Shown piece after piece: positions 50,951 to 59,555 of a stretch of 64,000 bases of DNA (positions within the stretch are counted from its first letter, which is position 1; the number at the start of each line of letters is the position of its first letter). Under the pieces are notes generated by a model. It had not been told where the DNA came from. It was given only the letters and a program-made list of their open reading frames with translations, and did no database searches. The position numbers were made by a program, and so were the translations under genes. This stretch comes from CAYQQK01 sp964420065 (lineage in GTDB: Bacteria > Bacillota > Dethiobacteria > DTU022): the NCBI GenBank assembly GCA_964420065.1, contig CAYQQK010000002.1, forward strand, positions 101,827 to 165,826, read 5' to 3'.

Positions 50951-52021
50951 ATGATTTCGGGTCCTCATCTTTTTTACGCGTTGCTTTCGGGAACCGCTGC
51001 GAGCCTGGGCGGGTACCTGGCCTGTTCCGGAACAGGGACTTCCCGCTGGATCGGCCTGGCCGTGCTGGCCAGTGGCATTATCTCACTGGCACTGAGCCTG
51101 ATCGAAGCCGGGCAGCAAAGGAAAAAGATAGCAGCGCTACACAGTCAGCTCACCGATTTTCTCGAAGGCCGGATCCCCTCGCCTCGCTTCAGTGTCGACG
51201 ATGACGATTTTGCCCTGCTGGGAAACGCCGTGGTGGAACTGGAAAGTAGGTTGCTACTGGAACAGGAAAAAGCGCGGCGCGAATTCCAAAATAATGTTGA
51301 ATTTATCGCTGATGTCTCCCACCAGTTGAAGACCCCGCTGGCGGCATTGAAACTGTACTGCGAAATGGAACGAACGGCAGACCCCGCTTGCCCGGAGGCT
51401 GGGATCCCTGCCTTACGGAGAGAGGCGGGGCGACCCGGCAAAAAAGAAAACCGGCCCCCCGGCAAGTATCCTTGCCGACAGCTGATCCTGATTGAACGGA
51501 TGGAACACCTGATCAAATCCCTGTTAAAGCTGGAAAAACTGCGCGCCGACGCTTACGAGATGCACTACGAGGACCACCATCTTCCCGCTCTTGTTTGGCA
51601 GATCTGGGAGGAGTTGCAACCCCTCTACCCTCACACAGTATTCCGGTTGACCGGCAGTGCCAACCTGCGCTGCGATGCCCGCTGGATTGGTGAAGCCTTG
51701 CAAAACATCCTTAAAAATGCCTGTGAAAACACCCCGGCAAAGGGCCGGATCTGGTCCTGTATTGAAACCACGGAGCGGTCGTTTACCATCACCATCGAGG
51801 ATAACGGCGGAGGAATCCCGGAAAAGGAGCTGCCCGGGCTCTTCCGCCGGTTTTACCGCTCTTCCCGACGCTACCCTGACGGCGGGGTCGGCCTGGGCCT
51901 GGCCATCGCCCGCACCATCGTGGAAAAACACCACGGCCTGCTCACGGTGGAAAATACGGCTCAGGGTTTAAAAATATCGCTTTGCTTCCCCCGCCTGGAG
52001 GGGATCCAAAAGGCTCCCTAA
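50951..52021 (+). CDS. Sensor histidine kinase with an unusual insertion in the DHp domain
   Basis: A 356-residue membrane kinase with two N-terminal helices (about 5-25 and 30-50). The H box FIADVSHQLKTPLAALKL is intact, the N box is NILKNACENTP, G1 is EDNGGGIPEKEL, and G2 is GVGLGLAIARTI. Between the two DHp helices there are about 30 extra residues, Pro/Gly/Arg-rich (around 51373-51480), where a short loop is normal. The ATG at 50951 has only a distant GGGAG; a 37-codon frame ending at the start (…DKFREKCKQI) may be a remnant. Likely partner of the response regulator at 49109. Confidence 0.87.
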   Translation: MISGPHLFYALLSGTAASLGGYLACSGTGTSRWIGLAVLASGIISLALSLIEAGQQRKKIAALHSQLTDFLEGRIPSPRFSVDDDDFALLGNAVVELESRLLLEQEKARREFQNNVEFIADVSHQLKTPLAALKLYCEMERTADPACPEAGIPALRREAGRPGKKENRPPGKYPCRQLILIERMEHLIKSLLKLEKLRADAYEMHYEDHHLPALVWQIWEELQPLYPHTVFRLTGSANLRCDARWIGEALQNILKNACENTPAKGRIWSCIETTERSFTITIEDNGGGIPEKELPGLFRRFYRSSRRYPDGGVGLGLAIARTIVEKHHGLLTVENTAQGLKISLCFPRLEGIQKAP

Positions 52022-52041
52022 ACCGGCAAAACAGACGCTCA

Positions 52042-52089
52042 GACGCGGGGACGTTTCCGAGACGCGGGGACGTCAGCCTGTGCGATAAA
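52042..52089. repeat. GGGGAC-type repeat copies and a solo IS end
   Basis: Two tandem GACGCGGGGACGT motifs lie here, the second continuing as CAGCCTGTGCGATAAAT, which matches the ends of the IS1182-type element at 59556-60502 (ggggacgtcag..gtg.gataaat). It looks like a solitary end left after loss of an element. Confidence 0.55.
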
Positions 52090-52109
52090 TAATGCTCGGA
52101 GAGGACCGA

Positions 52110-53888
52110 TCAATCCCTTGCCCCATCCCGGCTGATAAATAGGTAGAAGTCCACGTAATCGATGGTGACTGCGCCCGAAACGGGATCCTCCCGACCATTG
52201 AGCTGGGTAAACCCGTAAAGCAATTTCAGGCCGTCATCGTTGCTGTCCGAAAAAGTCAGCTCACCTTGGGGCAACATCTCCCTGACCTTACCGGCGTTGT
52301 CTTGGTGGAGCTGTTTGGCAAATCCGCTCACATCCCGGGCATAGATTTTTACGCCCTGGTGCATGATCCCTAGCTCATAGGTTTCCGGAGAATAGGCTAC
52401 CTCCAGATCGCCCGCCCGGTAACGCTGCCCCGCCGAGGAGAACCGCATCAGGTAATCATAGTCCGAAATATCCCAGTAAGCCTCATTTTCATCCAGGGCG
52501 TAATAAAAATATGCTTCTCCGCCGCCGCCAGGCATGGTCCATTCATGAAGGGGAAAACCGAAAAGCGCCTCCATCTGATCGGTTTGAAAGCCCTCCGGCA
52601 GCGTCCGGAGGGCCGACAGTTCATGATTACGGTCAAAATATAAAATGATGGAGTTTATTTCTTGGCGGACCCCTTCGGGAATAGCAGCAGTTTTTACGAT
52701 CTTGCCGTCCTCAATCAGGTTTTGCTCCGCCGCAATCTGTTCAAAGCGGTGGTTCTGACTACGCACCGAAACAGAGAAGGCGCTCCAGGGGCCATAAACG
52801 GAAAGCGCCGCCACCAGCGCCAACGCAGCCGGCAGGAAAACGTTCCTGGGCTTCCTGGAAATGATCAGGTAGAGCATGGAGCCGGTAACCCACAGCCCCG
52901 CTGCCAGGACAAAGTATCTGTTTTCGGTGATGCCGTACGCGCCAATCCGCACGCCCATGGCTGCAAACATCAGCGCCAGGAGAGGTAGGAGCAGTTTCGG
53001 GAACTGATCGGTGAATGTCTTAATCCATCTGTTTGTCCCGCGCAGGGGGTAGAGGCAGAAGATCACGAGCGTGCTGAAGATGGCATACCAGAGGACCAGG
53101 TGCGAAACCATGACCTGGGGCCACTGCCGGATCAGAAGCACTTTGAAAAAGTAGGCGTAGAGGATCGCGCTGTAAACCAGGATCAGCGGAACCAGAATGT
53201 AGCCCAAAAGAAGACCGAGCACCTTGGGATAACTTTCAAGATCAAGTTCCCGGTCCTCCCCGGGAATGTCGGCCAGGAAAAAAGCCGGCGCGAAGATCCC
53301 GGCCACGATGAGCCAGATGTCAAGATAGGTGTCTCCCGGTATGCGGGCCGAAAAGAGATAGTTTATCGTCGCCAGGATGGCGGCGAGGCCCCCAAAAAGG
53401 ACGGCGGCAAAGAGGTAGGTGATCGAAAAGTTGATCCCCAATTTGATCACGTAATGCTCGTAGTTTTGCCTGTGGTAAAAGTAAGGAATGAAGGTGAAGG
53501 CCAGGTAAAGGGACAGGCTTACCGCCACATACCGCTGCAGGGAAACGGTCCCGAAATCCTTGAGTAGAAACAGGTAGTACAGAACCAGGCCGGCGGCAGC
53601 GGCGATGTAGATCAGTATTTTGGGCAATAATTTTAAATCAGGGATTCTTTCAAACCAGACTTTGATGCAGAGAGAAAGAGGGATACCCAGGGCCAGCACC
53701 GCGGCCAGCCGCTGCAGGGAATCGAAGGGATAATCCCTCGCACCCGGAAGCCCATGATTTAAAATTATGAGCACTACAGCGGTAGCCACACACATGAGCA
53801 GGGTCTCCGGGTAGCGCCGCAAACTGGAACAAAGTTTCGCCAACAGAACCTTGCCGAATCTGAACAGTCTTTCGCGCCTTGTGCTCAT
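52110..53888 (-). CDS. DUF4153-type multi-pass membrane protein
   Basis: A 592-residue protein with about ten membrane segments in the first 350 residues (for example VLIILNHGLPG, ILIYIAAAAGLVLYYLFLL, YLFAAVLFGGLAAILATI), followed by an extracytoplasmic C-terminal domain from about residue 360 with WDISDYDYLMRFSSAGQRY and PETYELGIMHQG. This is the DUF4153 arrangement. It converges with the histidine kinase gene. Function unknown; the family is sometimes linked to cell envelope regulation. GGTGAG precedes the ATG at 53888. Confidence 0.8.
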   Translation of the reverse strand: MSTRRERLFRFGKVLLAKLCSSLRRYPETLLMCVATAVVLIILNHGLPGARDYPFDSLQRLAAVLALGIPLSLCIKVWFERIPDLKLLPKILIYIAAAAGLVLYYLFLLKDFGTVSLQRYVAVSLSLYLAFTFIPYFYHRQNYEHYVIKLGINFSITYLFAAVLFGGLAAILATINYLFSARIPGDTYLDIWLIVAGIFAPAFFLADIPGEDRELDLESYPKVLGLLLGYILVPLILVYSAILYAYFFKVLLIRQWPQVMVSHLVLWYAIFSTLVIFCLYPLRGTNRWIKTFTDQFPKLLLPLLALMFAAMGVRIGAYGITENRYFVLAAGLWVTGSMLYLIISRKPRNVFLPAALALVAALSVYGPWSAFSVSVRSQNHRFEQIAAEQNLIEDGKIVKTAAIPEGVRQEINSIILYFDRNHELSALRTLPEGFQTDQMEALFGFPLHEWTMPGGGGEAYFYYALDENEAYWDISDYDYLMRFSSAGQRYRAGDLEVAYSPETYELGIMHQGVKIYARDVSGFAKQLHQDNAGKVREMLPQGELTFSDSNDDGLKLLYGFTQLNGREDPVSGAVTIDYVDFYLFISRDGARD

Positions 53889-54053
53889 GTCTTCTCACCC
53901 CGGCCTAAACAGAATGTTTTCCAAGACCAATATATCACAGGGGGGCAAGTTACAGGCCTTGAATGGCCAATTCATATCCTTGGCTAGGCTGCTTTCAGGT
54001 TTCAGCCATTAAAATCAAAAAGCCATTTTTGTTGTAACGGAACAGCTCTTCAT

Positions 54054-54479
54054 CTAAGTTCGATACGCGGAAGCACTTACAGGAATTAGTGCTTCCACAT
54101 CAATGGTTCCAATTGCGTCCAAAATATCTTTGCGAAAATAGGCCTTGTCACCGAATACTTCCCCAGGTTGAATGCCGGTTTTGATGGTTTTCCTAATAAG
54201 GTAAAGATTTAAACGATTAATAATACGGTAGATGGTCCGCTGGCTTGGCTTCCTATCTTTGATCTCCCGGTAGGCCTCCAGCAGATCTTCCATGGTCGCT
54301 CCCCCGGCAGGGGTTTGTTTGATAATCGTGAGAAGGATACGCAGCAAGGTTTCCGGATGATATTCCCAATTCCCTGCCACGATTCTCCATTTTTCTCCTA
54401 CCGGGAAAACCGATTTTCCTAGCTGCGGGGAAAAACCTATCGCAAATATCTTTATCCCGAAGGAAACCTTCCCCATCAT
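54054..54479 (-). pseudogene. Chimeric remnant: WYL-like wHTH segment joined to an IS1182-type transposase tail
   Basis: A minus-strand frame contains HPETLLRILLTIIKQTPAGG and PSQRTIYRIINRLNLYL, which look like the N-terminal winged helix of a WYL-type regulator, then abruptly GEVFGDKAYFRKDILDAI and ALIPVSASAYRT, which match the C-terminal part of IS1182-family transposases. The junction and missing parts indicate two broken genes joined by deletion. There is no convincing start. Confidence 0.55.
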
Positions 54480-54775
54480 TGTCTGGAACTAGCAATAACT
54501 CGGCTACCCCATTCCTCATTCCAGCCGAATTCTTCAAGTCTTCGGCTTTGTTTCATTTTCAACCGCTCGACTACATTCCTGACGAAACGACCGTTGCCGT
54601 TTTCTTTCCCGCTCCCCTTTGCCGCCGCCAGAAACATCTCCCCCAGTGAAAGTTCCGCTCTTTCCGTTCATAAAAGTGCCACAACAAAAAGATTGTCGGG
54701 CAAAAATGCGGTCCTATATTGATCCTAAGCGGTGGTTATACTGCTACCAATACTATCTAAGTTCTTGCATTCAGC
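54480..54775. other. Gene-free stretch before the palindrome
   Basis: About 300 bases of AT-richer sequence with scattered stop codons in all frames. I see no gene or structured RNA here, only the palindrome that follows at 54776. Confidence 0.5.
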
Positions 54776-54808
54776 AGAGAGGGGGACGTTTGAAACGTCC
54801 CCCTCTCT
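54776..54808. repeat. Long near-perfect palindrome (GGGGGACGTTT type)
   Basis: AGAGAGGGGGACGTT pairs with AACGTCCCCCTCTCT around a TGA loop: 15 perfect base pairs. TTCTTG follows on the plus strand. It could act as a bidirectional terminator for the converging glycine-rich gene, or be a member of the GGGGAC repeat family. Confidence 0.65.
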
Positions 54809-54827
54809 TTCTTGAGCAGTTTTAAGA

Positions 54828-55906
54828 TTAATAAAGGGCGTGCAGAACTACTCCCCGGGCACTTACAACCGCTAATACTGCATCCAGGCGTTGCACCGCC
54901 TCGGCCTTATCTTTTTCAGTGTAGCTGTCGCGGCAAATTAAATACCAGTGAAAGGCTTTTAGGTAGGCTCTACGAGCATCCCAGTATCCGGGCCATTCGG
55001 CTTCATCTGCAAAGGGGTCGAGTACCAACGATTCTGCTTGTTCCAAATAGCTCCAGAAGGGGCAAGCTCCAGCGGGAGCTTCGGGCGACATTACAATCAA
55101 ACCTGAAATATAGGATTCGTCTTCACCTGAAGAGCCGCCCTGATCGCCACTGGGACCACCACCGTTAACATCATCGTTATTATCACCACCGGGACCACAG
55201 TGACCACCGGGACCACAGTGACCACCGGGACCACCGGGACCACCGTGACCACCAGGACCACCACCGGAACCGCCACCGGGACCACTGGGACCACCACCGG
55301 GACCGCCGGGACCACCGGGGCCACCGGGACCACCACCGGAACCGCCGGGACCGCCACCGGAACCGCCGGGACCGCCACCGGAACCGCCGGGACCGCCACC
55401 GGAACCACCATGGACATCGCCACCGATACCACCACCGGGACCACCACCGGAACCGCCGGGACCGCCACCGGAACCGCCGGGACCGCCACCGGAACCGCCG
55501 GGACCGCCACCGGAACCNNNNNNNNNNNNNNNNNNNNNNNNNNNNNNNNNNNNNNNNNNNNNNNNNNNNNNNNNNNNNNNNNNNNNNNNNNNNNNNNNNN
55601 NNNNNNNNNNNNNNNNNAACCGCCGGGACCGCCACCGGAACCGCCGGGACCGCCACCGGAACCGCCGGGACCACCACCGGAACCGCCGGGACCGCCACCG
55701 GAACCGCCGAGACCGCCACCGGAACCACCGGGACCGCCACCGGAACCACCATGGACATCGCCACCGGAACCACCATGGACATCGCCACCGATACCACCAC
55801 CGGGACCGCCACCGGAACCACCACCGGGGGCGCCTGCAGCGATCGGTGCGACGAGGGCCAGTACAAATAGCGCAAAGACCATTAAAACGATAGTTCTCTT
55901 TTTCAC
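54828..55906 (-). CDS. Secreted glycine-rich repeat protein (interrupted by an assembly gap)
   Basis: Read from a GTG at 55906 (GGGAGG ten bases upstream), the protein starts with a signal peptide (MKKRTIVLMVFALFVLALVA, cleavage near AAGA), then long repeats of GGSGGGPGGSGGGPG with interspersed GGDVHGGS units. A 100-N gap at 55518-55617 interrupts the repeat; the two sides are in different frames across the stated gap length, so the true gap length is not 100. After the gap the repeat continues to a GGHCGPGGHCGPGGDNNDD segment, and ends with a non-repetitive 100-residue domain (GACPFWSYLEQAESLVLDPF, FHWYLICRDSYTEKD). I do not recognise the family. Likely cell-surface or matrix protein. Confidence 0.75.
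55518..55617. other. Assembly gap of 100 N
   Basis: A run of exactly 100 N, a standard placeholder for unknown length, lies within the 21-base repeats of the glycine-rich gene. The number of repeats is unknown. Confidence 0.97.
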
Positions 55907-55943
55907 TACAATAGTTCCTCCCTATTAAAGCTAATTTTAACAT

Positions 55944-56402
55944 TTCCCCAAAGAGGCCGGGCCAATTTCATTACTGGTCCCAATCCATACAATATGAAAT
56001 TTCCCAGCTTACTATTCCTAAGCTTTGGCAGGCATACCCCCTTACCGATCATGTTAAATTTACCCCGGGCTACATTAAAGGCATATCAATTCGCCTTATT
56101 CACTAGCCCCATGTCCGAAGGTATTATTTCCATTAGGATGATTATACCAACATGACGTTAAAGATTGGTTTCAACGTAGTTACAACAGAGTAACATGAAC
56201 GGCATGCAGGGGTTGCTGATAACAATATAACAACAATATCAATTTTTGAGTTATAATGCCTGGGTTTTCTTACTGCCTATACGCTCAAGGACAGTGCCAA
56301 AAAGGCATTATTTGTAATACTATTTCGATATAATCCTTCCGGGGCTATGATGAATACGGCTGCACTTGAAACCCTTCACCTTGCAGTGGGGCTGGCTAAC
56401 CT
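55944..56402. other. Gene-free stretch of about 460 bases
   Basis: AT-rich sequence upstream of the glycine-rich gene (minus strand) and of the BRCT fragment (plus strand). It has several TATAAT-like boxes (for example near 56263 and 56330) without convincing -35 elements. No gene or conserved RNA recognised. Confidence 0.5.
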
Positions 56403-56672
56403 ATGCCGCCTGTGGATATCCCTATTGACACCCAAGAGCGGATGTCGCTATACTCCCGGCAAACGGCAATGCAAAAAGTGGTCAATCCGGGCGGGATCGT
56501 GAAGAGCAATGTGCCCAGGAAAACCGACATCGTTGTCGGTGGCCAGGACAGATCGCTGGTCGGTCCGGAGGGGATCAGCCTAAAAGAAAAAAGAGCGTAC
56601 GAACTGATTAAACAGGGTTACACCATTGAAATTATAAAAGAAAAGGAATTTTTCGGGTTGTTGAGCTTATGA
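56403..56672 (+). pseudogene. BRCT domain fragment (DNA polymerase III epsilon/exonuclease-like C-terminus)
   Basis: An 89-residue frame reads RMSLYSRQTAMQKVVNPGGI, VPRKTDIVVGGQDRSLVG and KAYELIKQGYTIEIIKEKEF, matching the BRCT domain found at the C-terminus of exonuclease proteins. The usual N-terminal strand (VCFTGKL-like) and the nuclease are missing, and no ribosome site precedes the ATG. It is probably the tail of a deleted gene. Another plus-strand fragment follows at about 56678-56773 (GYYYKAKLGIKDMQFCIDFA). Confidence 0.55.
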
Positions 56673-56866
56673 AGGTGCGCTTTGGATGGGTACTACTATA
56701 AGGCCAAGCTGGGAATCAAAGATATGCAGTTTTGTATCGATTTCGCTTTGCTGCTCAACAAATATGCGCTCTGATTTATTCCAACGATATTGTCCTGATT
56801 GGCAAGCTTCTTTCCCATTATCAAAAAGAGGGTCAAAATGAAAAGAGAGAAAGAACAAAGGTGCCG

Positions 56867-57691
56867 ATGACAGAAACAACCAGCCGAAGAAAAACGGAAC
56901 TTATTCAGTTCTTTACGATAACGATAGGTTTTACCTGGCTGTTCTGGATTCCCGACGTGCTCGGGAAAAGCGGCGTGCTTCCTGATGCCGTTTGGACCAA
57001 TCTTGGTTTTTCCGGGGCATGGGGACCTTTGGTGGCAGCTCTATACCTTGTTGCCAAAACGAAGGGCTTGGACGGAATTAAGAATCTCCTGAGCAGGGGG
57101 ACAGATTACAAATTCGGGAAGAGATGGTGGGCGGTTATCCTTGTGCTTTTTCCTGCTTTGATCTCCATCGCCTATATCATCAGCATTTCGACCGAAGGAG
57201 TTATCCCGCCGTCCCAAGTAGAGGGGCTGTATTGGTTCTTGCCTTTTATCTTCTTTTCCGTTCTGTTCACCAGTGGTCCGCTACAGGAAGAATTCGGCTG
57301 GCGGGGATATGCCCTGCCGCGGTTGCAGGCCACATATCCCCCCTTCACCTCCTCGCTGATACTGGGGCTTATCTGGGCTGTATGGCATTTGCCGCAATTT
57401 ATAGTTCCCCATGAAAAAACCGGCATGTTTTACATAACGCCCGTCTGGTCATTTCTTCTAACCGTGGTGGCAACCAATTTTGTCTATACCTGGGTCTATA
57501 ATCATACCAAAGGCAGTATACTGGGAACGCTCGTGCTGCATACGCAGATGAACTTGTTCTTCTGGATTTTTCCTGTTTTATATACCGATACCGGTTATTT
57601 GTGGGTACTTGGTTTGTTTGCAGTGGCCGCGGCAGTTGTTGTTTTGGCCGACCGAAAAAATTTCTTCAAAAAACCCTCAGCGGGCAGTTAA
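56867..57691 (+). CDS. CPBP family intramembrane metalloprotease
   Basis: A 274-residue membrane protein with about eight hydrophobic segments and the CPBP (CAAX protease, bacteriocin-processing) motifs: GPLQEEFGWRGYALPRL (EExxxR), IWAVWHLPQFIV (FxxxH-type), and the later TLVLHTQMNLFFWIF (HxxxN). Such enzymes process prenylated or bacteriocin peptides, or protect from them. I choose the ATG at 56867 with AAAGGTG upstream; an earlier frame from 56732 overlaps the preceding fragment. Confidence 0.88.
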   Translation: MTETTSRRKTELIQFFTITIGFTWLFWIPDVLGKSGVLPDAVWTNLGFSGAWGPLVAALYLVAKTKGLDGIKNLLSRGTDYKFGKRWWAVILVLFPALISIAYIISISTEGVIPPSQVEGLYWFLPFIFFSVLFTSGPLQEEFGWRGYALPRLQATYPPFTSSLILGLIWAVWHLPQFIVPHEKTGMFYITPVWSFLLTVVATNFVYTWVYNHTKGSILGTLVLHTQMNLFFWIFPVLYTDTGYLWVLGLFAVAAAVVVLADRKNFFKKPSAGS

Positions 57692-58517
57692 CGGATAAAA
57701 TAAATGTTTCCATATTTTTATATACCGGCCCATGATCCCGGCGCTATTCTCGATACGGTGAGCGGGGAAAGGGAGCGGCGTCATTACGAGGCGGAGAGCC
57801 AAGCTGTCTCCACGATCGCGGCGACGCCCTTTTGGGCTTTCAGGCAGCTTTTGAGATAGGCGTCGATCTGTGCTGACCCCCGGGAATACCATATCGCCTG
57901 GCTTGTGGCGCGCCGCGTCCCATTATATGCTTGGCACACTCGTTTTCTATAGAAGCAACCTTACCTACGAGATGGCAAAAGACATCATCGACATCATGAA
58001 TGAGGTACAGCCCCGGTATGATTGGCAGACCGATCCTTTATATGGCTGGAGACTCCTCGATTCGGGTATCGCCGATCGGCTGTGTTCGGCGTTTGTGGAA
58101 TTGGCATTCCAGGACACGCCTCAGGAGAGAAATGTTTACGGATGAGCATACGAGCAGGGGTGGAAAAATTTCCCTCCCCTCGCCCGCACGGAAGGATTCA
58201 CTTTCTGGACCTCAGGGTCCGGATATTCCAACGATGAAGGGATTATTTACAGCTCCAAAACAGGAAAGCTGGAACTAGATAAGCTTACCCGGGAGCATCC
58301 TTTGCTGCCTATCCGCCGCATAAACCCTAAGCATGTTGCTAATTGGGACGGCGAGTTTTACTTTTATTAGTGAGCCGACCGCCGCGGCAGACTCTTGGGA
58401 GAATCAGGCCTTGCCGGACTATTTTGAGGTTGTAATGAAAAAGCAAGCTGAATCGTTTCATCAGGGTTCAGCTTGCTCTACAAATTGAGATTTACCGGCG
58501 CCGTGTGACAGTTATAT
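57692..58517. other. About 800 bases of unrecognised or broken coding remnants
   Basis: Plus-strand fragments follow one another: 57704-57859 (51 codons, contains GERERRHYEAESQAVSTIAATP), 57870-58145 (91 codons, contains YEMAKDIIDIMNEVQPRYDW and ADRLCSAFVELAFQ) and about 58189-58371 (contains GYSNDEGIIYSSKTGKLELD and ends in NWDGEFYFY). They are in different frames and lack ribosome sites, so I regard them as remnants of one or two genes not recognised. A short inverted repeat with AAGCTGAA/TTCAGCTT is at 58443-58477 and may be the terminator of the last fragment. Confidence 0.45.
58443..58477. terminator. Possible hairpin between fragments and methyltransferase gene
   Basis: AGCAAGCTGAATC (from 58442) and GGTTCAGCTTGCT (to 58479) form a stem of about 12 pairs around TTTCATCAG. 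TCTAC follows rather than a U-run. It lies between converging reading frames and may stop transcription of both. Confidence 0.45.
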
Positions 58518-59243
58518 TCAAATGATCTTAGCAATCATTTGGATCAGATTAAAATACCGACCATTTTCAGCTTCCATCATTTTTACATCATCTGCAGCAT
58601 AGGGGTTGGGGCTGGTAAGCCATTCATCCCAGGCCTGCTTACAACAGTTCATTTCGCGAATATCTACTATTTCAATACCCTCTGCTTCGCTCCACAAATC
58701 TTTCCACCAAGCAAGGGAGTGGATAGTCCTTGCCACCTCATCATTCCAAAACGGCCTCATTTCATCAGGAACATGTTCCCCAAATTCATATTTTAGGCCG
58801 GGAATAGCAATGGCGATATGGCCGCCCTTTTTCACAAAAGGAATGAGCAACGGGAGCATTTCCGCTTTATCACCGAAATAATGGTAAGCGTCCACGGTGA
58901 ACAACAAGTCAAAATATCCGTTCGCGAAAGGCAGCCCCTGGGTCGCGTCCACGGAAATCGGCACGGCCTGATCATCAATCTCGATAGATTTGAAACGCTC
59001 ATAGTTTTCAGTTGGCGGAATCCAGAGGTCGGCGGCAAATATGGACGCGCCATATTTTTTTACCAACAATAGCGTGGAAAGACCACACCCGCAGCCCAGG
59101 TCAAGGATTCGCATATTCTCATTGATGTTCAAGTGCAACGACAATTCCTCCGCCAGCCTCATGGCGTTTGGTCCCATCATTGTGGTCTTTATAAACTCAA
59201 CATTTTCATCAGTGGACATAAACTGGTCCGTAAATGGATACAT
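58518..59243 (-). CDS. Class I SAM-dependent methyltransferase under leader control
   Basis: A 241-residue methyltransferase: motif I is RILDLGCGCGLSTLLLVKKYG, motif II acidic in IFAADLWIPP, motif IV is FDLLFTVDAYHYFGDKAEML, and FVKKGGHIAIAIPG follows. The N-terminus MYPFTDQFMSTDENVEFIKT and the C-terminal AWDEWLTSPNPYA are characteristic of a small-molecule methyltransferase group whose substrate I do not know. The start is the ATG at 59243, with AAAGGAAG upstream. The 200-base leader (59244-59452) has a short leader peptide gene and an intrinsic terminator, so expression is probably induced by attenuation. Lower GC than the left part of the window. Confidence 0.85.
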   Translation of the reverse strand: MYPFTDQFMSTDENVEFIKTTMMGPNAMRLAEELSLHLNINENMRILDLGCGCGLSTLLLVKKYGASIFAADLWIPPTENYERFKSIEIDDQAVPISVDATQGLPFANGYFDLLFTVDAYHYFGDKAEMLPLLIPFVKKGGHIAIAIPGLKYEFGEHVPDEMRPFWNDEVARTIHSLAWWKDLWSEAEGIEIVDIREMNCCKQAWDEWLTSPNPYAADDVKMMEAENGRYFNLIQMIAKII

Positions 59244-59283
59244 GGTATACTTCCTTTCTGATTTCACCTCATAGAAAGAAAAT

Positions 59284-59308
59284 AAAAAAGCACAGTATCT
59301 TACTGCGC
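59284..59308 (-). terminator. Attenuator terminator in the methyltransferase leader
   Basis: On the minus strand GCGCAGTA (59308-59301) pairs with TACTGTGC (59297-59290) over a three-base loop, followed by TTTTTTATTTT. It is a good intrinsic terminator 40 bases before the methyltransferase start. Confidence 0.75.
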
Positions 59309-59349
59309 TACAGTCTACACCATTATCGATAATGGATGTTCGTTCAATC

Positions 59350-59426
59350 TGTAAGGCAGTTTTTGATAACACAAACAAGAGCAGAACAGCTGCTTATCTT
59401 TATGCTCCTAACCAAAAACCTTACAG
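59350..59426 (-). promoter_or_regulatory. Competing long-range hairpin in the methyltransferase leader
   Basis: On the minus strand CTGTAAGGTTTTTG (from 59426), which covers the last codons of the leader peptide, pairs with CAAAAA-CTG-CCTTACAG (to 59350), with a three-base bulge. An inner AGCAG/CTGCT hairpin lies between (59380-59394). The 3' strand CCTTACAG can alternatively pair with CTGTA or GTAAG within the terminator stem, giving mutually exclusive folds. Confidence 0.6.
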
Positions 59427-59437
59427 ACGACCGACAT
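59408..59437 (-). CDS. Putative nine-residue leader peptide MSVVCKVFG
   Basis: A short frame from ATG 59437 to TAG 59408 has a perfect ribosome site, AAGGAG with seven-base spacing. Its last codons form the 5' strand of the leader hairpin. In known attenuators an antibiotic-stalled ribosome on such a leader frees a downstream antiterminator. Whether it is translated is inferred from the ribosome site only. Confidence 0.55.
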   Translation of the reverse strand: MSVVCKVFG

Positions 59438-59458
59438 CAACACACTCCTTCTTTTTTT

Positions 59459-59488
59459 AATTTACCATGACACCTGGCATAATGTCAA
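59459..59488 (-). promoter_or_regulatory. Promoter with a dyad in the spacer for the methyltransferase leader
   Basis: On the minus strand TTGACA (59483-59488) and TAAATT (59459-59464) are separated by 18 bases. The spacer carries TGACA-N10-TGTCA (59468-59487), a dyad overlapping the -35, suggesting an operator; a long spacer with dyad is common for MerR-type activators. Confidence 0.5.
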
Positions 59489-59555
59489 TGTAATAAATCG
59501 TTTGGTATGGGGGAATATTCAGGCCAGGGCCCCGGTTTCTTCGGGCCAGCCTTTA

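Noticed and set aside
55200..55928. Plus-strand frame rich in Thr, Gly, Pro across the repeat, and repeats that might suggest a CRISPR array
   Set aside because: It is the opposite-strand shadow of the glycine-rich gene; the 21-base units are tandem coding repeats with no unique spacers.
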